Origin: Rickettsiales bacterium
GTDB taxonomy: Bacteria; Pseudomonadota; Alphaproteobacteria; Rickettsiales; CANDYO01
Length of the DNA stretch: 5,824 nucleotides
NCBI GenBank assembly: GCA_947424995.1
Contig: CANDYO010000128.1
Location: 1 to 5,824 of the forward strand
Direction: 5' to 3'
Part shown: positions 1 to 5,824 of the stretch, piece after piece
How positions within the stretch are numbered: position 1 is the first letter of the stretch
Layout of the letters: the number at the start of each line of letters is the position of its first letter
The notes under the pieces: model-generated
The model's input: only the letters and a program-made list of their open reading frames with translations
Database searches by the model: none
What the model was told of the DNA's origin: nothing
Made by a program: the position numbers and the translations under genes

Positions 1-665
1 TGGCTGATATTTTTAGACCGTTTCCTGCGCCATCCCTGATGAGGATGAAGTCTGAGATTTTAGGATATCATGAGGATAAAGCTCCTGAGATCCCCGGTCG
101 CGCCGCTTCGCGGCTTGCCAGGGATGACGCGAAAAACCAACCCATTAAGCAATACGCTTCTTATGGTTTAGAAATAGGTTTTGGTTCTGGTGAGAATGTC
201 CTATCGTTAGCTAAAAATAATCCTGACATTGGTTGGATTGCTTGCGAGGTATTTACCGGGGGGGTAGCTAAATTACTTGAAGATATGCAAGCTTTAGAGC
301 TTGGTAATATTAGGATCTGGCATGATGATGCCTTGGAATTAATCCCGCGTTTGCCACTAAATTCACTGAGTTTAATTTATATTTTACATCCTGATCCATG
401 GCCTAAGCGCAAGCATCATAATCGCCGTTTAGTTAATGCAGAAAACTTAAAATTACTAGCTAGCAAAATGATTAAAGGGGCTAAATTATTAATCATAACT
501 GATCACCAGGATTATGCTCAACACATAACTAGAGTTATTCCAGAGGTAGCTGATCTGTTTGATCTTGAATTTGATAATTATCCAGAAATTGTTAAAACTA
601 AATATCGTCTGAAGGCTGATGCTAAGAATATAGAATCTAAATATTTTTGTTTGATCAGAAAATAA
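1..665 (+). CDS. trmB: tRNA (guanine-N7-)-methyltransferase TrmB, 5'-partial, with an in-frame inserted repeat
   Basis: Methylates N7 of G46 in the tRNA variable loop using S-adenosylmethionine. The frame is open from base 3 to the TAA at 663-665, so the true start lies left of the window. The ATG at 39 has no Shine-Dalgarno and lies inside an inserted repeat, so it is probably not the start. Numbering from that ATG, the Rossmann SAM-binding motif LEIGFGSGEN is at about residues 44-53. It is followed by CEVFTGGVAKLL, the acidic HDDALEL, the family signature DPWPKRKHHNRR and a TDHQDYA segment. The C-terminal motif normally seen as TxxE reads TKYR here (T187, R190). Upstream of LEIGFG, roughly 35-39 residues come from the palindromic repeat and have no expected counterpart in the family. 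The catalytic core has no frameshift or stop, so the gene is probably functional. Identification is strong; the N-terminus cannot be judged. Confidence 0.93.
   Translation, partial: ADIFRPFPAPSLMRMKSEILGYHEDKAPEIPGRAASRLARDDAKNQPIKQYASYGLEIGFGSGENVLSLAKNNPDIGWIACEVFTGGVAKLLEDMQALELGNIRIWHDDALELIPRLPLNSLSLIYILHPDPWPKRKHHNRRLVNAENLKLLASKMIKGAKLLIITDHQDYAQHITRVIPEVADLFDLEFDNYPEIVKTKYRLKADAKNIESKYFCLIRK
39..91 (+). repeat. Imperfect direct repeat within the palindromic element
   Basis: ATGAGGATGAAGTCTGAGAT at 39-58 recurs with a few changes at 70-91, beginning ATGAGGATAAAG and ending CTGAGAT, two bases longer. An exact 8-mer ATGAGGAT opens both copies. The starts are 31 bases apart, so the opening part is read in different codon frames (ATG-AGG-ATG against xAT-GAG-GAT). 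The duplication is therefore a property of the DNA or RNA, not of the encoded peptide. It supports the view that this segment is repeat-derived and not ancestral TrmB sequence. Confidence 0.5.
90..125 (+). repeat. GC-rich imperfect hairpin inside the trmB element
   Basis: The tip is a perfect 5-bp stem, GCCGC at 102-106 with GCGGC at 110-114, around the loop TTC. The outer stem pairs ATCCC (90-94) with GGGAT (121-125) and GG (96-97) with CC (118-119), with a C-A mismatch and a small internal bulge. There is no T-tract and it lies inside an open reading frame, so it is not a terminator. The general form, GTCATCCC...GGGATC when read on the other strand, is like dispersed intergenic repeats of Rickettsiales genomes (recalled, not searched). 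The CATCCCTG arm at 31-38 could compete for pairing with its right side. Confidence 0.65.
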
Positions 666-676
666 TTGAGATTTTC

Positions 677-705
677 TTGCCAAAAACTAGTTAATTCTGT
701 ATCTT
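677..705 (+). promoter_or_regulatory. Possible sigma-70-type promoter for glyQ-glyS-ppdK
   Basis: TTGCCA at 677-682 (5 of 6 to the consensus -35) is followed after 17 bases by TATCTT at 700-705 (4 of 6 to the consensus -10). Transcription would start near 712, about 24 bases before the glyQ ATG at 736. It sits in the only intergenic gap of useful size in the window. In AT-rich DNA such matches occur by chance, so this is a weak call. No terminator hairpin with a T-run is visible between trmB and glyQ, so read-through from trmB is also possible. Confidence 0.3.
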
Positions 706-735
706 ACCAGAAATAGTTATTTGGTACTTAAATTA

Positions 736-1605
736 ATGCAAAATCTTTCTTTTCAAGATATTATACTCCAATTACAAAAATTCTGGAGCGATCGCGGTTG
801 CGCTCTACTCATGCCATATGATAGCGAGGTTGGAGCCGGCACGCTCCATCCAGCTACAGCTCTTGGAGCATTGGGGCCAAAACCGCTTAAAATTGCTTAT
901 GTGCAAAATTCAAGAAGACCTAAAGATAGTCGTTATGGTGAAAACCCTAATCGTTTATCGCATTATTATCAGTTTCAGGTTTTGCTTAAGCCTGCTCCAG
1001 ATAACGTTCAAGAACTTTGTCTTCAAAGCCTTAAGTCTATAGGTATCGATTATAGCAAACATGATATTCGCTTTGTTGAAGATGACTGGGAAAATCCTAC
1101 TATAGGAGCCTGGGGATTGGGCTGGGAAGTTTGGTGTGATGGCATGGAAGTGCTGCAGTTTACTTATATGCAACAAGTTGGCGATATTGAATGCGAACTA
1201 GTTCCAGCTGAGCTGACTTATGGATTGGAAAGACTGGCGATGTATGTCCAAAATGTTGATCATTTTACTAAAATTGCTTGGAATAATCCAAGTGATCCAG
1301 TGAATCAAATTTATTATGGCGATTTATTCTTAAAGCAAGAGCAAGAATTATCTGCTTATTCACTAGAGTATGCTGATGTGGATATATTGCGTCGAGTATT
1401 TTTAGACGCTGAAAGCGAATGCGTAAATCTGCTTACCAAAAACCTGCCTTTAGCTGCATATCATCAAGCGTTAACAGCTTGCCATCATTTTAACTTACTT
1501 GATGCTAGAGGCGCATTAAACGTTACTGAGCGTGCTTCATACATGGCAAAAGTAAGAGGGATGGTTAAGGAATGTTGCCTCAAATGGATGGAGGTGCAGC
1601 AATAA
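736..1605 (+). CDS. glyQ: Glycyl-tRNA synthetase alpha subunit (GlyQ)
   Basis: Catalytic class II subunit of the alpha2-beta2 glycyl-tRNA synthetase; activates glycine with ATP and, with GlyS, charges tRNA-Gly in the cytoplasm. From the ATG at 736 the protein has 289 residues (E. coli GlyQ has about 303). Near-invariant blocks are present: EVGAGTLHP (from E31), SRRPKDSRYGENPNR (YGENPNR at 67-73), the motif 2 stretch RFVEDDWENP (112-121), GAWGLGWEVW, and the motif 3 stretch YGLERLAMY (162-170). The start at 736 gives MQNLSFQDIILQLQKFW, which begins like family members; a TTG at 721 in the same frame would add only five residues. Neither start has a clear Shine-Dalgarno. The gene overlaps glyS by one base (TAATG) and its last codons carry the glyS ribosome-binding site, which suggests coupled translation of the two subunits. 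No abnormal residue or break was seen. Confidence 0.97.
   Translation: MQNLSFQDIILQLQKFWSDRGCALLMPYDSEVGAGTLHPATALGALGPKPLKIAYVQNSRRPKDSRYGENPNRLSHYYQFQVLLKPAPDNVQELCLQSLKSIGIDYSKHDIRFVEDDWENPTIGAWGLGWEVWCDGMEVLQFTYMQQVGDIECELVPAELTYGLERLAMYVQNVDHFTKIAWNNPSDPVNQIYYGDLFLKQEQELSAYSLEYADVDILRRVFLDAESECVNLLTKNLPLAAYHQALTACHHFNLLDARGALNVTERASYMAKVRGMVKECCLKWMEVQQ
1590..1595 (+). promoter_or_regulatory. Ribosome-binding site of glyS
   Basis: GGAGGT lies in the last codons of glyQ, nine bases before the glyS ATG at 1605. It decides the glyS start: the in-frame upstream ATG at 1572 has no such site and would add eleven residues (MLPQMDGGAAI) unlike a GlyS N-terminus. Confidence 0.75.
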
Positions 1606-3599
1606 TGTTAAGTAACGAATTATGTCTAGAACTTTTTTCAGAAGAAATTCCTGCTAGAATGCAGATTAAAGCTGCAAGCAATATGCTTGAAACTTTAGAA
1701 AAAGGGATTAAAGAGTTAGGCTTAGCTTATACTAAGTCTCAGTATTTTGTAACGCCTAGAAGAATATTTCTATATATTGATGGGCTTGCCAAAGATTTGC
1801 CTGAAAAAATAATTGATCGAAAAGGACCCAAAATAGATGCTAAACCTGAAGCTATTGATGGCTTTTTACGCGTCATGGGAATGAGGCTTGATGAATTATC
1901 GATTGTTGATGGCTTTTATTATGCCAAGAAACTAGAGCCAGCAAGACCTGCTGATTTAAGCTTAAAAGCAATAATTGAGCAAATACTTAAATCTTTCACC
2001 TGGCCTAAATCTATGCGGATAAATGACGACAGAAGTAGATGGGTGCGTCCTTTGCGTAATATCTTGTGTCTCTTTGGAGGTCAAGTTTTGGCAGTAGAGT
2101 TCGCTGGTCTTACTGCAAATAATTATAGCTTCGGTCATCGTTTTATGGCTCCAGATAGATTAGAGATTAGTTCCTTTGCTGATTATGAAACTAAAATGCG
2201 CCAAGCTTTTATTGTACTTTCAAGTGAAGAGAGACGTGAAATAATTACCACCAATTCATTGAAAATAGCTAAAGAACTAGGCTTAACAGTTGTCTTAGAG
2301 CAAGATTTACTCAATGAAGTAGTTGGACTTGTAGAATATCCTAATATATTACTGGGTAAAATAGAGCAGCAATTTATTTCTTTGCCAAAAGAAGTATTGG
2401 TCACTTCAATGAAAACTCATCAACGTTATTTTTATCTTGAAGATAAAGCTGGTAACATAGCTCCTTATTTTATTTTTGCGGCTAATGTTAAACATGAAAA
2501 TGATTTAGCAATTATCGAAGGTAATGAGAAAGTTTTAAGAGCTAGGCTTGCTGATGCAAAATTTTTCTGGGAACAAGATTTAAAACAACCAATCAGCCAA
2601 AATTTAGCTAAATTGGCTAAGATGACTTTTCACAGTAAACTTGGAACGATGTTTGATAAAACCAATCGGATTATCGCATTAGCGGAATTTATCGCTAAAA
2701 AAGTTGCTGTTGATGATTTGAGCTTAGTTAAAAAGGCAGCTTTGCTGGCTAAAAGTGATTTAGTTAGCGAGATGGTAGGAGAATTCCCAGAGCTGCAAGG
2801 CATTATGGGTAAATATTATGCTCAAAAATCTGGTGAAGAGCTAGAAGTAGCCCTAGCTATTGCAGAACATTATCGTCCCGTCGACGCAAGTGATTTAGGA
2901 GATATTTCAAAACTTGGAGCTATTATAGCTATAGCCGATAAATTAGATACTATCGTTGGATTATGGTTGGCTGGAGAAAAACCAACTAGTTCTAAAGATC
3001 CTTTTGCGCTGCGCAGAGCTGCCCTTGGAATTATTAAATTAATCCGCTATCATCAGTTTAATTTATCATTATCAGAATTGATTGATGAAGCTGCGGTGAA
3101 TTATACGCTGGAATGGAGTGATGTTACTCATAAAGAAATAGTTTCTTTCTTTGATGATCGATTGAAATATTACTTAAAAGCTGAAAATTCTAGGCATGAT
3201 TTGATTATGGCAGTTTTAAATGAAGATAGTGATGACATCTATACTACAACATTAAAGCTTGCAGAGTTAGAGCAATTTATGGCTAACAAAGATGCACAAG
3301 GATTAGTTTTTGCGATGAAAAGAATCTTGCGAATATTAGTTGATGCTAAATTAGATTTAAGCTTAGAGGTGAATCAATCCTTGTTAACTCCAGTAGAGTT
3401 AGAGCTATATAATCAAGTGATAAAAAAACAAGCAAGCTTTAAAGATTTAAATTCTTTAGTCCCGGCGATCAGTCAATTTTTTGATGATGTAATGGTTAAT
3501 GATCCTGATACTAACTTAAAACAAAATAGATTAAATTTATTGAATAAAATTGCAAATTTAAGTAAGAAAATAGCTGATTTTAATATGGTGGAGGTGTAG
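1605..3599 (+). CDS. glyS: Glycyl-tRNA synthetase beta subunit (GlyS)
   Basis: Beta subunit of the alpha2-beta2 glycyl-tRNA synthetase; it binds tRNA-Gly and is needed with GlyQ for charging. From the ATG at 1605 it has 664 residues, slightly shorter than E. coli GlyS (689). The N-terminus LCLELFSEEIPARMQ matches the usual LxE(I/L)xxEE(I/L)P opening. The MKTHQRYFYL block (H272) falls in the central region. An HD-like domain follows, with AALLAKSDLVSEMVGEFPELQG (from about 378), IAIADKLDTIVGLW, and KDPFALRRAALG (464-475). The C-terminal helical region, LAELEQFMANKDAQGLVFAMKRILRIL, matches the tRNA/anticodon-binding part. The gene follows glyQ with a one-base overlap, so equal synthesis of the two subunits is likely. 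It ends in TAG, in the same frame as ppdK downstream. No frameshift or missing block was seen. Confidence 0.97.
   Translation: MLSNELCLELFSEEIPARMQIKAASNMLETLEKGIKELGLAYTKSQYFVTPRRIFLYIDGLAKDLPEKIIDRKGPKIDAKPEAIDGFLRVMGMRLDELSIVDGFYYAKKLEPARPADLSLKAIIEQILKSFTWPKSMRINDDRSRWVRPLRNILCLFGGQVLAVEFAGLTANNYSFGHRFMAPDRLEISSFADYETKMRQAFIVLSSEERREIITTNSLKIAKELGLTVVLEQDLLNEVVGLVEYPNILLGKIEQQFISLPKEVLVTSMKTHQRYFYLEDKAGNIAPYFIFAANVKHENDLAIIEGNEKVLRARLADAKFFWEQDLKQPISQNLAKLAKMTFHSKLGTMFDKTNRIIALAEFIAKKVAVDDLSLVKKAALLAKSDLVSEMVGEFPELQGIMGKYYAQKSGEELEVALAIAEHYRPVDASDLGDISKLGAIIAIADKLDTIVGLWLAGEKPTSSKDPFALRRAALGIIKLIRYHQFNLSLSELIDEAAVNYTLEWSDVTHKEIVSFFDDRLKYYLKAENSRHDLIMAVLNEDSDDIYTTTLKLAELEQFMANKDAQGLVFAMKRILRILVDAKLDLSLEVNQSLLTPVELELYNQVIKKQASFKDLNSLVPAISQFFDDVMVNDPDTNLKQNRLNLLNKIANLSKKIADFNMVEV
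3590..3595 (+). promoter_or_regulatory. Distant Shine-Dalgarno-like site before ppdK
   Basis: GGAGGT lies in the last codons of glyS, as the equivalent site lies in the last codons of glyQ. The distance to the first ppdK ATG at 3612 is 16 bases, longer than the usual 5-10, so its role in ppdK initiation is uncertain. No better site lies nearer the ATG, where the sequence is ACAAATATTT. Confidence 0.35.
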
Positions 3600-3611
3600 T
3601 TACAAATATTT

Positions 3612-5824
3612 ATGGAAAAATTAGTATATCAATTTGGCATGAAAATTAATGAAGGCAATAGCAAGATGAAAGATTTGCTAGGAGGAAAAGGGGCTAACCT
3701 AGCAGAAATATGTACTTTAGGTATTGCTGTGCCACCTGGATTTACTATTACTACAGAAGTTTGTAATCACTACTATCAGGGAAACAAAACTTTACCTCAA
3801 GATTTAAGTAGCCAAGTAAATAATGCATTACAAGAAGTGGAAATATTTCTAGGGCGTAAATTCGGTGATCCAGCCAACCCATTGTTGGTATCTGTTCGTT
3901 CAGGAGCAAAATTTTCGATGCCAGGAATGATGGATACTATTTTAAATTTGGGACTTAATGACCAAACCGTTATTGGTTTAGCGTTGGTCAGTAATAATCC
4001 TCGTTTTGCTTATGATAGCTATCGTCGCTTTATCCAAATGTATGCTAGCGTAGTACTTAAACTAGATCATTACCTGTTTGAAGAGATAATTGAATGGAAA
4101 AAGCAAGATCTAATGATTAGTAAGGATACTGATTTTTCTGGAGAGGATTTACAAGATATTATTGCTCAATTTAAAGAATTGGTAAAAGTTGAAACTGGTA
4201 ATGAATTTCCTCAAGATCCACAAGTACAATTATGGTCAGCAATTGATGCAGTTTTTGATTCTTGGATGAGCAATAGGGCAATAACCTATCGTCGCTTAAA
4301 TAATATTGCCGAAGATATTGGCACAGCGGTGAATGTGCACGCAATGGTATTTGGTAATACTGGAGAAACTTCAGCAACTGGAGTAGTATTTACCCGTGAT
4401 CCTACCAATGGGGAAAAGAATATTTATGGCGAATATCTAATTAATGCCCAAGGTGAAGATGTAGTTGCTGGTATTCGTACTCCTCAAAATGTAAGTATTT
4501 TGGGTAAAAATCAATCAGGTTCAAACCTTCCAGCCATGGAAGAAGTGATGCCTGAGTTATATCAAGAATTACTGAATGCTTGCAACAAGCTAGAGCTTCA
4601 TTATAGAGATATGCAAGATATTGAATTTACTATTGAAGAGGGTAAATTATGGTTATTGCAAACTAGGTCAGGTAAACGGACTGCTAAAGCTGCTGTTGTT
4701 ATAGCAGTTGATTTAGTTAATGAAGGAATAATAAAAAAAGAAGAAGCGATAGCTAGAATAGATGTAAACAGCATCGATCAATTACTGCATCCAACTATAG
4801 ATGAGCAAGTAAAATATACAGTTATTGCTCAAGGTTTGCCAGCATCTCCTGGAGCGGCTACTGGTAGGGTGGTTTTTTCTTCTGAAAAAGCGGAAGAAGC
4901 GGTTGGAAAAGCTAAAGTTATTCTAGTTCGTGTTGAAACAAGTCCAGAAGATATTCACGGTATGCATGCAGCTGAAGGGATTCTAACTAGCAGAGGGGGG
5001 ATGACCTCACATGCTGCAGTAGTGGCAAGAGGAATGGGTAAACCTTGTATCTGCGGAACTAAGGATTTATTGATTAATTATGAAAAGGGAAGCTTTACAA
5101 CTGGTGGAATTACGATTAAAGAAGGTAATATAATCACCTTAAATGGTAGTACCGGTGAAGTTATTTTAGGTGAAGTGGCGATGAGTAAGCCTGAATTATT
5201 TGCTGAGTTTGATCAAATTATCAAATGGTCTAATCAGGTTCGTCGTTTAAAAATACGGGCTAATGCGGAAACTAAATTAGACAGTGAAGTAGCGCGAGGA
5301 TTTGGCGCTGAAGGAATTGGTTTATGCCGTACTGAGCATATGTTTTTTGAGACCGATCGAATCAATGCTATGCGTGAGATGATTTTATCGAATACTATTG
5401 AGCAGCGACGTCGAGCCCTTGATAAATTATTGCCAATGCAAATTAAAGATTTTACCGATATATTTCAAGTGATGCATGGTCTACCAGTAAATATTCGCTT
5501 GCTTGATCCTCCTCTCCATGAATTCTTACCTCACAATGAACAAGATATACGTGAACTTGCTAAAGTTATGGATATCTCGCTCGATCAAATCAAAAGCCGT
5601 TCATTGCAGCTAAAAGAACATAATCCGATGCTTGGTCACCGTGGTTGTAGACTGGGGATTACTTATCCTGAAATTTATGAAATGCAAGCAAGAGCTGTTT
5701 TTGAGGCGATGGCCTTTATCGAGAAAGAAAAAAAGGGAGTAGCTATCGCTGAAATAATGATTCCACTGATTTTTGATGTAAAAGAGTTTGATATTCTTAA
5801 AAATATTGTCGATTATGTTGCGAA
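3612..5824 (+). CDS. ppdK: Pyruvate, phosphate dikinase (PpdK), 3'-partial
   Basis: Catalyses reversible ATP + pyruvate + Pi to AMP + PEP + PPi through a phosphohistidine. The frame is open from the ATG at 3612 to the right edge: 737 codons of a protein usually about 870-880 residues long. The ATP-grasp domain shows LLGGKGANLAE (K26), SVRSGAKFSMPGMMDT (R96), TGVVFTRDPTNGEKNIYGEY and the E338/QTRSGKR (350-356) end. The swivelling domain starts at GLPASPGAATG (408) and has the catalytic GGMTSHAAVVARG, with His467 and the nearby Thr465 that is the regulatory phosphorylation site in plant enzymes. The PEP/pyruvate barrel shows GLCRTEHMFF (R573), RLLDPPLHEFLP (R629) and GHRGCRLG (H676, R677). The catalytic Cys near the C-terminus lies outside the window. 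The gene follows glyS by 12 bases, suggesting co-transcription. Rickettsiales carry this enzyme, plausibly to make PEP or ATP from host-derived pyruvate (inference). Confidence 0.97.
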   Translation, partial: MEKLVYQFGMKINEGNSKMKDLLGGKGANLAEICTLGIAVPPGFTITTEVCNHYYQGNKTLPQDLSSQVNNALQEVEIFLGRKFGDPANPLLVSVRSGAKFSMPGMMDTILNLGLNDQTVIGLALVSNNPRFAYDSYRRFIQMYASVVLKLDHYLFEEIIEWKKQDLMISKDTDFSGEDLQDIIAQFKELVKVETGNEFPQDPQVQLWSAIDAVFDSWMSNRAITYRRLNNIAEDIGTAVNVHAMVFGNTGETSATGVVFTRDPTNGEKNIYGEYLINAQGEDVVAGIRTPQNVSILGKNQSGSNLPAMEEVMPELYQELLNACNKLELHYRDMQDIEFTIEEGKLWLLQTRSGKRTAKAAVVIAVDLVNEGIIKKEEAIARIDVNSIDQLLHPTIDEQVKYTVIAQGLPASPGAATGRVVFSSEKAEEAVGKAKVILVRVETSPEDIHGMHAAEGILTSRGGMTSHAAVVARGMGKPCICGTKDLLINYEKGSFTTGGITIKEGNIITLNGSTGEVILGEVAMSKPELFAEFDQIIKWSNQVRRLKIRANAETKLDSEVARGFGAEGIGLCRTEHMFFETDRINAMREMILSNTIEQRRRALDKLLPMQIKDFTDIFQVMHGLPVNIRLLDPPLHEFLPHNEQDIRELAKVMDISLDQIKSRSLQLKEHNPMLGHRGCRLGITYPEIYEMQARAVFEAMAFIEKEKKGVAIAEIMIPLIFDVKEFDILKNIVDYVA

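Larger units (their letters stand above)
20..137. repeat. Palindromic repeat element inserted in frame in trmB (RPE-like)
   Basis: GCGCCATCCCTG at 27-38 is the inverted complement of CAGGGATGACGC at 119-130 at 11 of 12 positions. Extending without gaps to 20-38 and 119-137 keeps 15 of 19 matches. Between them lie an imperfect direct repeat and a GC-rich hairpin. The element is therefore about 104 bp (strict ends) to 118 bp (extended ends), and its right half is far richer in GC than the surrounding gene. It is read through in the trmB frame as roughly PAPSLMRMK...RLARDDAKN, with no stop. Rickettsia palindromic elements are known to insert in frame in protein genes at about 100-150 bp, and this fits that description. 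Exact ends and family membership are inference, because only one copy is visible. No clear target-site duplication was seen. Confidence 0.7.

Noticed and set aside
90..125. GC-rich hairpin as a terminator or attenuator
   Set aside because: It lies inside the trmB reading frame and is not followed by a T-run.
489..683. Reverse-strand open frame of 64 codons
   Set aside because: It lies opposite the conserved 3' end of trmB, has no recognisable domain and no start signal; it is a shadow of the real gene.
721..735. TTG at 721 as the glyQ start
   Set aside because: It adds five residues not typical of GlyQ and has no Shine-Dalgarno; the ATG at 736 gives a normal family N-terminus.
955..1176. 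Short open frames on either strand within glyQ (also 818-1042 on +)
   Set aside because: Both overlap strongly conserved GlyQ codons in other frames and resemble nothing known.
1572..1604. ATG at 1572 as the glyS start
   Set aside because: It would place the start deep in glyQ without a ribosome-binding site, whereas the ATG at 1605 has GGAGGT nine bases upstream.
2183..2404. Reverse-strand open frame within glyS
   Set aside because: It is opposite conserved GlyS sequence, with no ribosome-binding site or recognisable motif.
4171..4377. Reverse-strand open frame within ppdK
   Set aside because: It is opposite the conserved ATP-grasp region of PpdK, so it is a coding shadow.
3612..5824. Possible frameshift in ppdK
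   Set aside because: I translated the whole stretch in one frame: all expected motifs appear in order with no stop. It is simply cut off by the window edge.
1..5824. tRNA or rRNA genes, CRISPR arrays, insertion sequences, riboswitches or T-box leaders
   Set aside because: Reading both strands, I saw no such structure. The only gap without a gene is about 70 bases long (666-735) and has no leader-like fold that I could identify.

Overview
The window is an AT-rich stretch of a bacterial chromosome with four genes, all on the + strand and closely packed: the 3' part of trmB (tRNA m7G46 methyltransferase), glyQ and glyS (the alpha and beta subunits of bacterial glycyl-tRNA synthetase), and the 5' five-sixths of ppdK (pyruvate, phosphate dikinase). 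Low GC, the trmB-glyQ-glyS-ppdK set, and a small GC-rich palindromic repeat inserted in frame in a protein gene together suggest an alphaproteobacterium of the Rickettsiales, probably an intracellular endosymbiont. That assignment is inference from recalled family knowledge; no species is recognised.

Layout: trmB runs in from beyond the left edge and ends at 665. A gap of about 70 bp (666-735) has a possible promoter and no visible terminator. glyQ (best start 736) ends at 1605 and overlaps glyS (1605-3599) by one base in TAATG. glyS ends with TAG, and ppdK begins 12 bases later in the same reading frame, then runs off the right edge with roughly 140 codons missing. glyQ-glyS-ppdK looks like one transcription unit; trmB may or may not belong to it.

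The genes cover core functions: tRNA modification, charging of tRNA-Gly, and interconversion of PEP and pyruvate. The protein cores are intact, with catalytic motifs in place. The one clearly unusual structure is in the trmB 5' region. A repeat of about 104-118 bp has imperfect terminal inverted repeats and an internal GC-rich hairpin, and is translated as an extra segment of about 35-39 residues just before the SAM-binding domain. It resembles, in size, structure and in-frame placement, the Rickettsia palindromic elements. I found no sign of a new defence, mobile or biosynthetic system; apart from the repeat this is ordinary housekeeping sequence.
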